A DNA stretch of 64,000 bases. Origin: JACJXW01 sp964418125. Lineage in GTDB: Bacteria > Bacteroidota > Bacteroidia > Chitinophagales > Saprospiraceae. The notes beneath the pieces are model-generated. The model ran no database searches, was not told where the DNA came from, and worked only from the letters and a program-made list of their open reading frames with translations. The stretch lies in assembly GCA_964418125.1 (NCBI GenBank), contig CAYQKY010000005.1:1-64000 (forward strand), written 5' to 3'. This document shows positions 17,522-25,759 of the stretch, piece after piece. Positions within the stretch are counted from its first letter, which is position 1. Every line of letters starts with the position of its first letter. The position numbers and the translations under genes were made by a program.

Positions 17522-18288
17522 TGTTTGGGTTGTGCCACCAGGATGAGCCGCGGGCTGCTCTCGCGACGGAAAGGCTGAAGCTGATAATCGCCGTATGTCT
17601 TTCGGATCTCAAGGCCGGCCGCATCGAACAGCCGTTCGAAATCTTCCGGCATGAACAAACGAACGCGCTCCCCGAAATGCCAGCTTTGCCCTTTGTCCTG
17701 AAAGTCGATGGATTTGATGACGTGTTGCCCTTCCACTCTTTTGTGGACCTTAAACAGGATACCGTCGATCACCTTCTCCTCGCTTCCGGTCAGGCGGTTG
17801 ACCACATATACAGAATTAAAAAAATCCAGGACAAAAGTACCGCCTGGCCGCAGGCCGATAGCCACGTTGTGCAGCGTCTTGATATCGTCTTTCTCATTGT
17901 CGAAGTAACCGAAGCTGGTGAAAAAGTTGAAAACATAATCGAAGTAGTTTGTCCGGAACGGCAGGCGCATATCATGGGTGAAAAAGGAGAGGTTGTCGCG
18001 TTCGTACTGCCGGGCAAAGGCGATACTTTTTGGCGACAGGTCAATTCCGGTGACATCAAAGCCTTTGTCTGCCAGGTGTCGGGAATAGCGCCCCCGGCCG
18101 CAGGCCAGGTCCAGAATACGGGCGCCGGGCCGGGGCCCGAGCGTTTCCAGTAATTGGTCGATAAATCCTTCTGCTTCGGATTCGTCCCGGTTCTTGTACA
18201 GAATGTGATAATAGGGCGAGTCGAACCAGTTCTCAAACCATTTCACCCGTTTTGACCGTTTATTTTTTTCAACAGATATGCGTTTCAC
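17518..18288 (-). CDS. Class I SAM-dependent methyltransferase
   Basis: 256 residues with the SAM-binding motif I ARILDLACGRGRYSRHLA (about 56-73), the acidic GFDVTGIDLS strand end, and FDYVFNFFTSFGYF as the post-II region. The substrate is unknown. It shares a 4-nt overlap with the PAP2 gene downstream. It is divergent from glmM; about 200 nt separate the two starts. Confidence 0.88.
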   Translation of the reverse strand: MKRISVEKNKRSKRVKWFENWFDSPYYHILYKNRDESEAEGFIDQLLETLGPRPGARILDLACGRGRYSRHLADKGFDVTGIDLSPKSIAFARQYERDNLSFFTHDMRLPFRTNYFDYVFNFFTSFGYFDNEKDDIKTLHNVAIGLRPGGTFVLDFFNSVYVVNRLTGSEEKVIDGILFKVHKRVEGQHVIKSIDFQDKGQSWHFGERVRLFMPEDFERLFDAAGLEIRKTYGDYQLQPFRRESSPRLILVAQPKH

Positions 18289-18397
18289 TGTTATTGTTTT
18301 TTCCCGCCCCTGGGTGCGGATGCTGTTTCAGCCTGCGCAAATATAGTGTGAGCGGCGAGCATTCCAAAATGACTTGTTCTACCCGCCGCTTCATAAG

Positions 18398-18430
18398 TTC
18401 GTACAGGCCGGGCAAAATTTCCTATTTTTG
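18398..18430 (+). promoter_or_regulatory. Probable Bacteroidota-type promoter of glmM
   Basis: A TATTTTTG box (18423-18430) matches the -7 consensus TAnnTTTG. A TTCG at 18398-18401, one mismatch from the -33 TTTG, lies 21 nt upstream. It is 56 nt before the inferred TTG start of glmM. Confidence 0.45.
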
Positions 18431-18485
18431 TGGGAAATCGAAAACATATTCGCAAACCAATCCTGGAATTAAAAAACAGAAAGAT

Positions 18486-19874
18486 TTGACACTAATTAAA
18501 TCAATTTCCGGAATACGGGGAACGATCGGGGGAAGAGCAGGCGACAACCTCACGCCCCGGGATGTCGTGGATTTTACCGCCGCTTTCGGGTACTGGTTGC
18601 GGGAGAACGGCGCCGCCTCCAAAGTGGTTATCGGCCGGGATGGCCGCATCTCGGGGCCAATGGTGAGCCAGTTGGTTGCCTCGACGCTGATGGGCATGGG
18701 CATCGATGTGGTTGACCTGGGGCCATCCACCACGCCTACCGTGGAAATGGCGGTTCCGGCCGAGCAGGCGGGCGCGGGCATTATCATCACGGCCAGCCAC
18801 AACCCCGAAAACTGGAATGCACTGAAATTCCTCAACAACAAAGGAGAATTCATTTCCCAGGCCGAGGGGCAGGCCCTGCTCCGGCTGTTAGAGCAAGGTA
18901 ATATTGAATATGCCGGAGTGAAGGAACTGGGCAAATACCGCACAGGCCAAGGGTATCTCGGCCACCACATCGAAAAAATACTGGGACTGCCTTTTGTAGA
19001 TGCCGATGCCGTCCGAAAACAGGGCTACAAGGTGGTGGTCGACTGCATCAACAGTACCGGCGCCCTGGCCCTTCCGCCCCTGCTCGGGGCCCTTGGGTGC
19101 GAGGCCGTCCTGCTCAATGCCGAACCCAACGGCCGGTTCGCCCACAATCCCGAGCCCCTTCCCCAGCACCTGCAGGAACTCTGCCGGGTAGTAATGGAAG
19201 AAAAAGCGGCGCTCGGCGTGGCCGTTGACCCGGATGTGGACCGCCTGGCGCTGGTTTGTGAGGACGGGCAGCTCTTCGGCGAAGAATATACCCTGGTAGC
19301 CGTTGCGGACTTCATCCTGCAGCAGGAGCCGGGCAATACGGTATCCAACCTCTCTTCCACCCGCGCCCTGCGCGATGTGACGCACCGCCATGGCGGGCAG
19401 TATTTCGCCAGCGCGGTGGGAGAGGTCAACGTGGTGGAAAAAATGAAGGAAGTAAATGCCGTCATCGGCGGAGAGGGCAACGGCGGCGTGATCGTCCCCG
19501 GCCTGCACTACGGGCGAGACGCCCTGGCCGGGTTGGCCATCTTCCTCACTTACCTGGCCCAAAGCGGCAAGACGGCCAGTGAACTGCGGCGTTCTTACCC
19601 CGATTACTACATGGTCAAGGACAAGGCGGATCTACGGCCGGAGATCGACGTAGATCATCTGCTGAAGGAACTGGAGCAGCGGTTCAGCCGGGAGAATTAT
19701 ACCACCATCGACGGCCTGAAGATTGACTTCGAGCACGGCTGGGTGCACCTGCGCAAGTCGAATACCGAGCCCATCATCCGGATCTATTCGGAGAGTAATA
19801 GCCCGGCGGCGGCGCAAAAACTGGCGGATGAGATGAAAGCGGCGATGGAGGAGATCCTTGGGCAGGAGGCTTAG
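18486..19874 (+). CDS. glmM: Phosphoglucosamine mutase
   Basis: Interconverts glucosamine 6-phosphate and 1-phosphate for peptidoglycan and LPS precursors. The start is inferred as TTG at 18486 because the family begins at TLIKSISGIRGTIGG and the open frame further upstream (to 18252) has no homology. That gives 462 residues, the usual Bacteroidota length. Motifs: GIIITASHNPENWNALK (phosphoserine loop), DPDVDRLALV (metal-binding) and GEGNGGVIVP (sugar-binding). C-terminal LRKSNTEPIIRIYSES binds phosphate. The active serine loop is intact. Confidence 0.93.
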   Translation: MTLIKSISGIRGTIGGRAGDNLTPRDVVDFTAAFGYWLRENGAASKVVIGRDGRISGPMVSQLVASTLMGMGIDVVDLGPSTTPTVEMAVPAEQAGAGIIITASHNPENWNALKFLNNKGEFISQAEGQALLRLLEQGNIEYAGVKELGKYRTGQGYLGHHIEKILGLPFVDADAVRKQGYKVVVDCINSTGALALPPLLGALGCEAVLLNAEPNGRFAHNPEPLPQHLQELCRVVMEEKAALGVAVDPDVDRLALVCEDGQLFGEEYTLVAVADFILQQEPGNTVSNLSSTRALRDVTHRHGGQYFASAVGEVNVVEKMKEVNAVIGGEGNGGVIVPGLHYGRDALAGLAIFLTYLAQSGKTASELRRSYPDYYMVKDKADLRPEIDVDHLLKELEQRFSRENYTTIDGLKIDFEHGWVHLRKSNTEPIIRIYSESNSPAAAQKLADEMKAAMEEILGQEA

Positions 19875-19878
19875 AGGT

Positions 19879-20003
19879 GGTATTGCTATATTGTAATATT
19901 GTTTTGCGGCAGCCCCGGTGGCTCTGGTTTCAGCAGGCCAGCCATTCATCCATTCATCCATATAGCCATATAGCAATAAACAATCCAGCAATTCAACAAT
20001 ATA
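19879..20003. repeat. Intergenic word hairpin, TATTGCTATATTG words
   Basis: The left arm has TATTGCTATATTGTAATATTG; the right arm has ATCCATATAGCCATATAGC, then CAATCCAGCAATTCAACAATATAC, which is an inverted, drifted version. CATTCATC is repeated in the middle. It fills the spacer between glmM and the next gene. Confidence 0.7.
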
Positions 20004-20006
20004 CCC

Positions 20007-21509
20007 ATGCAAGCTATAACCAAAAATAAAACCAGCCAACTCGAGCAGTACTTCGCCCCCTTCCGGGGGAAGGTCATCGGTTACAATCAGCAGTTCGAAA
20101 CGCCACATGGCCCCCGGCGGATCGTTTACGCCGACTGGACGGCCAGCGGGCGGCTCTATGAACCGATCGAGCGATTGCTCTCCGGCGAGATCGCCGCTCA
20201 TGTCGGCAATACCCATACCGAAACCACGGTGACGGGCTCTTCCATGACCCTGGCCTACCACCGGGCCAAGGACATCATAAAGGCCCATGTGGGCGCTCAC
20301 TCCAAAGACGTGCTGATCTCCTCCAATTCGGGGATGACCGGGGTGGTCAATAAATTCCAGCGCATTCTGGGCCTGAAGGTGCACGAGCGCTACACCAGCC
20401 AGGTGCGCCTGCCGGAAGAGGAACGGGCTGTGGTCTTCGTCTCGCACATGGAGCACCATTCCAACCAAACCTCCTGGCTGGAAACGCTGGCCGACGTGGA
20501 GGTCATCGAACCCAACCAGGAGGGGCTGGTCGAACTGGAACACCTGAAATTCCTGCTGGAAAAGTATAAGAACCGGAAGGTAAAGATCGCCGCCGTTACT
20601 TCCTGCTCCAACGTGACGGGCATTAAAACGCCATATTACGAGATTGCCGAACTGATGCACCTCAACGGCGGCCTTTGTTTCGTCGATTTCGCCTGCTCCG
20701 CGCCCTATATCCATATCAACATGCGGCCGGAGAACAAGCTGCAGCACCTGGACGCCATCTATTTCTCCCCCCACAAATTCCTGGGCGGCCCCGGCTCCAC
20801 CGGCATCCTGGTCTTCGACCCCAAGCTGTACACCAACCGCGTGCCCGACAACCCCGGCGGCGGCACGGTAGACTGGACCAACCCCTGGGGCGGCCACAAA
20901 TACATCGATGAGATCGAAGCCCGGGAAGATGGCGGGACGCCCGCCTTCCTGCAGACCATGCGCGTGGCCCTGTGCGTACAGCTCAAGGAGAAGATGGGGG
21001 TAGAGAATATCCTGAAGCGGGAGGAAGAAATGCTGGAGCGCATCTGGCAACGGCTGGATCAGTTGCCCAACCTCCATATCCTGGCCGACAATGTGCGGGA
21101 ACGCCTGGGGGTGGTATCCTTCTACATCGACGGCCTGCACTACAACCTGGGCGTAAAGCTGCTCAACGACCGCTTCGGCGTGCAGGTGCGGGGCGGCTGC
21201 TCCTGCGCCGGCACCTACGGGCACTATTTACTGCAAGTCTCGCAGCAATATTCCCGTTCGATCACCGACAAGATCAACCACGGCGACCTTTCGGAAAAGC
21301 CGGGTTGGATCCGGATGTCTATCCACCCCATCATGACCGATGAGGAACTGGAGCATATCCTGGGCGCCATCGAGCAGGTCTATCACCACCACGAAGAATG
21401 GAGCCGGGACTATGTCTACAACCTCCACACCAATGAATATACCTGCAATTGTGACCCGGGCTATGAAACTCAACTGGTGGATGGCTGGTTTAGTAAGGAG
21501 TGGCTATAG
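20007..21509 (+). CDS. Aminotransferase class V-fold PLP enzyme (SufS/Csd-like)
   Basis: 500 residues. PLP enzyme with the cysteine desulfurase/selenocysteine lyase fold: SHMEHHSNQTSWLE, AAVTSCSNVTGIKTP, FVDFACSAPYIHINM and the PLP lysine in YFSPHKFLGGPGSTGIL. Near residue 396 is VRGGCSCAGTYGHYLL, with two Cys at the place where desulfurases carry the active-site loop. The C-terminal end is Cys-containing and aromatic. It is longer than SufS (about 405), so the substrate may differ. It is followed by a second, NifS-type enzyme after 157 nt. Confidence 0.87.
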   Translation: MQAITKNKTSQLEQYFAPFRGKVIGYNQQFETPHGPRRIVYADWTASGRLYEPIERLLSGEIAAHVGNTHTETTVTGSSMTLAYHRAKDIIKAHVGAHSKDVLISSNSGMTGVVNKFQRILGLKVHERYTSQVRLPEEERAVVFVSHMEHHSNQTSWLETLADVEVIEPNQEGLVELEHLKFLLEKYKNRKVKIAAVTSCSNVTGIKTPYYEIAELMHLNGGLCFVDFACSAPYIHINMRPENKLQHLDAIYFSPHKFLGGPGSTGILVFDPKLYTNRVPDNPGGGTVDWTNPWGGHKYIDEIEAREDGGTPAFLQTMRVALCVQLKEKMGVENILKREEEMLERIWQRLDQLPNLHILADNVRERLGVVSFYIDGLHYNLGVKLLNDRFGVQVRGGCSCAGTYGHYLLQVSQQYSRSITDKINHGDLSEKPGWIRMSIHPIMTDEELEHILGAIEQVYHHHEEWSRDYVYNLHTNEYTCNCDPGYETQLVDGWFSKEWL

Positions 21510-21511
21510 GG

Positions 21512-21533
21512 CGGGCTACCTTTAGGTGGCCCG
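21512..21533 (+). terminator. CGGGCTACC...GGTGGCCCG hairpin, copy 2
   Basis: CGGGCTACC (21512-21520), TTTA loop, GGTGGCCCG (21525-21533), with one G:T wobble, followed by TATATATACC. It lies directly after the stop of the class-V enzyme. It is related in sequence to the hairpin at 11355-11378. It may be a terminator or a dispersed repeat. Confidence 0.6.
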
Positions 21534-21666
21534 TATATATACCATAAAGAAGCAGGCCGTCAGTGCCGGTGGGCCAGGACTTCGGATAAAGGACCTGGAT
21601 CCTTCCCGCGCAGGCAGGTAGATTTTTACCGGATTAATCTGGGTGCGTCCAAAAGTCAAAAAAGAA

Positions 21667-22815
21667 ATGGCAAAAAGAATATACTTCGACAACGCCGCCA
21701 CCACCCCTCTGGCGGAGGAAGTGATCGAAACCATGGCAAAGGCCATGCGGGAAAACTTCGGCAATCCTTCTTCCATTTACGCCGAAGGGCGTACCGCCCG
21801 TGCCGCCATCGAACAGTCCCGCAAGGAAGTAGCTCATTATCTGGGCGCTTCCATCGGCGAGGTCTTCTTCACCTCCGGCGGAACCGAGTCCAACAACATG
21901 GCCCTCAAATGCGCTGTACGCGACCTGGGCGTAGAACGCATCATCTCTTCCCCCATCGAGCACCACTGCGTACTGCATTCGCTGGACAGCCTGGAGCGAT
22001 CCGGGCAGATAGAACGTGTGGAGGTACAGCTGGACGCTCAGGGCCATCCGGTTATGGAACATCTGGAGGAACTATTGAAAAGCAGCGATAAGAAAACGAT
22101 GGTGTCCCTCATGCATTCCAACAATGAGATCGGCGCGATGATCGACTTGCAGGAAGTAGGGAAGTTATGTAAAGAACATGGCGTGCTGTTCCACTCCGAT
22201 ACCGTCCAAACCAACGGCTATTATCCCATCGATGTTTCCAAAACGCCGATTAGCTTTCTTTCCGGCTCGGCCCATAAGTTCTATGGCCCCAAGGGCGTAG
22301 GTTTTATCTACATCAACGGAGACAACAACATCAAGCCCTACGTGGACGGGGGCGCCCAGGAACGGAACATGCGCGGAGGTACGGAAAACATCTACGGCAT
22401 CCTTGGCCTGGCCAAAGCCCTGAGCCTGGCCTGCGACAATATGGAAGAACGCCGCCATAAGGTTACCGATGTGCGGGATTACATGAAGGCACAGTTGGAG
22501 GCCAATTTCGACAACCTGCAGTTCAACGGCGACCCGGAAAACGGCCATTATAAACTATTGAGCGTAGCCTTCCCGCCCTCCGACAAGGCCGATTTGCTGC
22601 TCCTGAGCCTCGACATCGCCGGGGTGAGCGTCTCCGGCGGCAGCGCCTGCAGCTCCGGCGCCGATGCCGGCTCCCATGTCATCGAAGCCCTGAAGGGGGA
22701 TCCGGATCGCAAAACCATCCGTTTTTCTTTTTCGCACAACAATACGCGAAAGGAAGTGGATGAGGTGGTGGCGAAGCTGAAGGAGGCCTTGCCGGTGGGG
22801 TTATTCACGAATTGA
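21667..22815 (+). CDS. Cysteine desulfurase, NifS/IscS type
   Basis: Takes sulfur from cysteine to a persulfide for Fe-S clusters or tRNA thiolation. The ATG at 21667 gives MAKRIYFDNAATTPL, the classic N-terminus; an in-frame GTG at 21643 is less likely. 382 residues. PLP lysine in SGSAHKFYGPKGVGF; active Cys in SVSGGSACSSGADAG near residue 325. No iscU, iscR or sufBCD gene is adjacent, so its partner proteins are elsewhere. Confidence 0.94.
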   Translation: MAKRIYFDNAATTPLAEEVIETMAKAMRENFGNPSSIYAEGRTARAAIEQSRKEVAHYLGASIGEVFFTSGGTESNNMALKCAVRDLGVERIISSPIEHHCVLHSLDSLERSGQIERVEVQLDAQGHPVMEHLEELLKSSDKKTMVSLMHSNNEIGAMIDLQEVGKLCKEHGVLFHSDTVQTNGYYPIDVSKTPISFLSGSAHKFYGPKGVGFIYINGDNNIKPYVDGGAQERNMRGGTENIYGILGLAKALSLACDNMEERRHKVTDVRDYMKAQLEANFDNLQFNGDPENGHYKLLSVAFPPSDKADLLLLSLDIAGVSVSGGSACSSGADAGSHVIEALKGDPDRKTIRFSFSHNNTRKEVDEVVAKLKEALPVGLFTN

Positions 22816-22867
22816 AAACAAGGCAAGGAAAAAGAAACAAACTGATAATGAATTTAATAAAAACTTT

Positions 22868-22893
22868 GATCTTATCTTATCTTATCTTATATT
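22868..22893. repeat. Short tandem repeat of TCTTA
   Basis: Four to five units of ATCTT in a row in AT-rich DNA after the cysteine desulfurase gene. The unit is 5 nt, so slippage is possible. Confidence 0.75.
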
Positions 22894-23043
22894 GCTATAG
22901 CAAAACAACACTAACGTGCGCAACCGTCCCTTCTAAAGGGCCGTATCGGCATTTCTAACGATCGAAGATACAAAAGAGAATAGAACTCATTTGATTTTTA
23001 ACCAGCGGCAGGTATTCTTATACCCACCTAGAACTTTAGTATC

Positions 23044-23541
23044 ATGAAAAATTTCTCATTTCTGTTTATCTCGTTAATTGTTGTTGTCCTGGCATTCTCC
23101 AACTGTTCCAAAGTTGAAAGTTCTAACAATGAAGGACTTGAAACTCAGCAAACTGTCAATCAGGAAATAATATCTCCTAATGGGGTACTTATGGCAAATT
23201 CTTTATCATCATTACATGAGATCATTAATCCTTCCGTAGAAAATTTATTTAATCATGGGGTGGAATTTGAGATCACGCGTTATGATTTTCTGGAGGCCGA
23301 GAGTCAAACGGCTCTATTTATTGACATTCTGACAAAAGACGGCATGGGCAGCCGGGTAATTCTTGTGAAGGAGTATTCTATGTTCAGAGCGCCTGACAAA
23401 TGCTATACAATAACTTGTGACAGCGAAGAGTGTACTTGTCAGCCGGGAGGGACGGTTAGCAATGGTAGTGTTACGTTCAAATGCGAAGGCAGTTGTGCCT
23501 GTAGCATGACAGTCAGAGAACATGATTGTGGCAAGAAGTAG
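23044..23541 (+). CDS. Cys-rich lipoprotein of unknown function
   Basis: 165 residues, family not recognised. The N-terminus is a lipoprotein signal (MKNFSFLFISLIVVVLAFSNC) with the lipidated Cys at about residue 21. The C-terminal 45 residues hold eight Cys in patterns CYTITC, CTC, CEGSCAC and C near the end, suggesting a disulfide-knit or metal-binding module exposed in the periplasm or on the surface. The gene and its flanks are clearly more AT-rich than the neighbours, which hints at recent acquisition. It ends 136 nt before the YggS-type gene, which is on the opposite strand. Confidence 0.7.
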   Translation: MKNFSFLFISLIVVVLAFSNCSKVESSNNEGLETQQTVNQEIISPNGVLMANSLSSLHEIINPSVENLFNHGVEFEITRYDFLEAESQTALFIDILTKDGMGSRVILVKEYSMFRAPDKCYTITCDSEECTCQPGGTVSNGSVTFKCEGSCACSMTVREHDCGKK

Positions 23542-23677
23542 TAGTTTATACCTTTTCGGAAGGGGTTTTTAGCCGACTGGGAGGCAACATTGGGATGTGG
23601 GGAAACTGGAGCTGTCTTCAAATAGCCCGAAATGAAAAGGAGGTGGAAACAACCCGGCACCCTCGCCTCCCGCTCAC

Positions 23678-24343
23678 TTATCCATACATTCGCTCCCCGA
23701 ACAGCAAACTTCCGATCCGCACCATCGTACTGCCTTCCTCCAGAGCGATCCGGTAGTCATCCGACATTCCCATGGAAAGCTCCCGGAAGCTATCCTGGCT
23801 GGCGAAGAAGTTGTCTTTCAGGTGCTGGAAGATGTTTCGGAGCTGCCGGAACTCCCGCCGCACCTGTTCCATATCGTCGGTAAAGGTGGCCATGCCCATG
23901 ACACCGGTGATGCGGACGTTCTTCATATTCCTGAATCCTTCGGAGCGCAGCATCTCGTAGGCTTCTTCCGGCTCGAAGCCGTATTTGGTATCCTCTTCGG
24001 CGATCTTGAACTGAAGCAGGCAGTCGACTATCCGCTTGTCATTTCCAGCGCGTTTATTGACCTCTTTCAGCACTTTGTAGCTGTCGATAGAATGGATGAG
24101 GTGTACCCAGGAGGTAATGTATTTGGCCTTGTTGGTCTGCAGGTGGCCGATGAGGTGCCAGCGGATGTCTTTGGGCATTTGCTCGTATTTCTCGATCATT
24201 TCCTGCACCCGGTTCTCGCCGAAATCGCGCTGGCCGGCGTTGTACAGTTCCATGATCTTTTCCGGAGGGTGGGTTTTGGACACGGCGACCAGGGTGGTGT
24301 GGGAGGGCTCGAGTTCTTTGAGCAGATTGTGCAACTCTTTCAT
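23678..24343 (-). CDS. YggS/PLPBP-family PLP-binding protein
   Basis: 221 residues. Single-domain alanine-racemase-like barrel that binds PLP and takes part in vitamin B6 and amino-acid homeostasis. The PLP lysine is in LVAVSKTHPPEKI near residue 23. Other family signs are FGENRVQEMIEKYEQMP, WHLIGHLQTNKAKYI and LSMGMSDDYRIALEEGSTMVRIGS (shown in parts: LSMGMSDDY and MVRIGSLLFG). No catalytic activity is expected. It stands alone on the minus strand. Confidence 0.94.
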   Translation of the reverse strand: MKELHNLLKELEPSHTTLVAVSKTHPPEKIMELYNAGQRDFGENRVQEMIEKYEQMPKDIRWHLIGHLQTNKAKYITSWVHLIHSIDSYKVLKEVNKRAGNDKRIVDCLLQFKIAEEDTKYGFEPEEAYEMLRSEGFRNMKNVRITGVMGMATFTDDMEQVRREFRQLRNIFQHLKDNFFASQDSFRELSMGMSDDYRIALEEGSTMVRIGSLLFGERMYG

Positions 24344-24380
24344 TTCAGTTTGGATTTTCCGTAATTATGCTTCTGGAAAT

Positions 24381-24507
24381 TAAACAAACCATACTACTGT
24401 ACATGAGGTTCCCAAACGCTTGTAGCCACAAAGACCCACAAAGGCCGGCATCCAAACAAGCTCTTAGTGGCAAAAAAAAGCACCATGTACAGTAGTATGT
24501 AAACAAC
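24381..24507. mobile_element. MITE-like element: 16-bp inverted repeats with flanking TAAACAA
   Basis: CATACTACTGTACATG at 24390-24405 and its perfect reverse complement at 24484-24499 bound about 110 nt without an ORF. TAAACAA occurs on both outer sides (24381-24387 and 24500-24506), like a target duplication, though two extra bases separate the left copy. The interior has CACAAAG words and weaker nested pairs (GCTTG/CAAGC, GCCAC/GTGGC), so it may instead be another intergenic hairpin. It fills much of the 314-nt gap 24344-24657; the rest of that gap shows no gene, only AACCGAATACCGAAC-type words near 24540. Confidence 0.5.
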
Positions 24508-24657
24508 CCCTTCGGGTAGTAGTTTGTTCTGCGAGCAGCGAAAACCGAATACCGAACAGCCGCAGCCTCCACTTTTGGATTTCCTTAACTACAAATAGAG
24601 AATATTTACACTCTTTGCCTCGTTTATCCCACATAATTACTTCCAAAACCCTCGGCT

Positions 24658-24873
24658 ATGTATTCCTACAATTATAAATTCGAGAGAGCAGCCAGGGCCC
24701 GCCGGGCCAAGGCGGTATTTTTCACCATCCTGTTCCACATCCTGCTGATTGCCGGCATCGCCTACGGCACCGGGGCGGATCTGGAGAAGTATACGCCGGA
24801 ATTCGTCAAAACCCTGCTGGGCATGGAGGGGGATGAAGCCCCTACGGTAAGGGTGGAGGCGCCGAAGCCGTAA
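24658..24873 (+). CDS. Small single-span membrane protein
   Basis: 71 residues, family not recognised. A basic N-terminus (FERAARARRAKA) is followed by one transmembrane helix (AVFFTILFHILLIAGIAYG, about 22-40) and a short acidic then Pro-ending tail. The positive-inside rule puts the N-terminus in the cytosol. It is well separated from neighbours and on the opposite strand from both sides. The coding pattern and helix suggest a real gene, but the evidence is modest. Confidence 0.6.
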   Translation: MYSYNYKFERAARARRAKAVFFTILFHILLIAGIAYGTGADLEKYTPEFVKTLLGMEGDEAPTVRVEAPKP

Positions 24874-24885
24874 GAAAGGTGCTAA

Positions 24886-24986
24886 AGTGTAGAAGTGTAT
24901 GGGTGTATAGGTATCGGCAGCGTTCCATATTCCCAAGGAAGCCCTCAGATCCGTGCCAATCCGCCGCATTCGTGTCATCCGTGTTC
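24886..24986. repeat. Intergenic word block (GTGTA words; ATCCGTG words)
   Basis: GTGTAGAAGTGTATGGGTGTATAGG on the left and ATCCGTGCCAATCC...CATTCGTGTCATCCGTG on the right. The spacer lies between convergent genes (71-residue protein and deoxynucleoside kinase). Confidence 0.5.
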
Positions 24987-24988
24987 AA

Positions 24989-25639
24989 TCAAAACAGCCC
25001 GTGCAGCTCCGCCCGCACCTGGTTCAGGATCTCTCCCAGGTCTTCCGGGTTGTGGATGAAGTCCACCTCATCTCCGTTAATGATCAGCAGCCGCCCTTCC
25101 TTGTAATTGCCGATCCAGTTTTCGTACCGCTGATTAAGCCGTTTGAGGTAGTCGAGGCTCATATTGCCCTCGTAGTCCCGGCCGCGTTCCTGGATGTGGG
25201 ACACCAGGGTGGGGATGCTGGCGCGCAGGTAGATGAGCAGGTCCGGCGGGCGTATCTGGGAAGACATGGTCTTGAAGAGCTGGAAGTAGTTCTGGAAATC
25301 GCGGGTCGACATCAGCCCCATATCGTGCAGGTTGGGAGCGAAGATATAGGCGTCTTCGTAAATTGTCCGGTCCTGCACCACGGTCCGGTCGCCGTTGAGT
25401 ATTTTGAGCACCTGCTGGTACCGGCTATTGAGGAAAAAAATCTGCAGGTTGAATGACCAGCGCTGCATATCGTTATAAAAATCGCTCAGGTAGGGGTTGT
25501 CGTCGGTAGATTCGTAATGCACATCCCATCCGAAGTGCTTGCTGAGCTGTTCGGTAAGGGTGGTCTTGCCGGCGCCGATATTGCCGGCAATAGCTACGTG
25601 TTTGACCTTAGGGGTGGAATCCTTTGGAGGCTGGCTCAT
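24989..25639 (-). CDS. Deoxynucleoside kinase (deoxyadenosine/deoxyguanosine kinase type)
   Basis: Phosphorylates deoxynucleosides for salvage. 216 residues from the ATG at 25639, giving MSQPPKDSTPKVKHVAIAG; the longer open frame to 25684 has no homology. P-loop GNIGAGKTT (about residues 19-27), then QDRTIYEDAYIFAPN holding the DR-type substrate motif, and SHIQERGRDYE as the lid arginines. It is the family of small dNKs seen in Bacteroidota and Firmicutes. It is divergent from gatC. Confidence 0.92.
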   Translation of the reverse strand: MSQPPKDSTPKVKHVAIAGNIGAGKTTLTEQLSKHFGWDVHYESTDDNPYLSDFYNDMQRWSFNLQIFFLNSRYQQVLKILNGDRTVVQDRTIYEDAYIFAPNLHDMGLMSTRDFQNYFQLFKTMSSQIRPPDLLIYLRASIPTLVSHIQERGRDYEGNMSLDYLKRLNQRYENWIGNYKEGRLLIINGDEVDFIHNPEDLGEILNQVRAELHGLF

Positions 25640-25695
25640 AGTACAGTTTCGTTGTCCGCCACGAAAATATGTTGCCTGGGGCAAAATTTTAAACT

Positions 25696-25720
25696 TTTGA
25701 GGGTAAAGTTTATACCTTTG
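25696..25720 (+). promoter_or_regulatory. Possible gatC promoter
   Basis: TACCTTTG at 25713-25720 fits the TAnnTTTG -7 box. The TTTG at 25696-25699 is only 13 nt upstream, shorter than the usual spacing of about 19-21. It is 40 nt before the gatC ATG. Confidence 0.35.
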
Positions 25721-25759
25721 TTTGGCGATTAAAACAGGGCGAACATCTAAAAATCTGCG

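Noticed and set aside
19632..21224. 530-codon minus-strand ORF opposite the end of glmM and the class-V PLP gene
   Set aside because: It spans two convincing plus-strand genes and their spacer and lacks any family motif.
22848..22958. 36-residue ORF with a signal-like N-terminus
   Set aside because: Its hydrophobic part is encoded by the TCTTA tandem repeat and there is no homology or ribosome site, so it is probably by chance.
23551..23570. Terminator after the Cys-rich lipoprotein gene
   Set aside because: The stem CCTT/AAGG is only 4 bp, too weak to call despite the following T-run.
24345..24646. Minus-strand ORFs of 60-75 codons in the gap before the 71-residue gene
   Set aside because: They run through inverted repeats and word DNA and show no protein-like composition.
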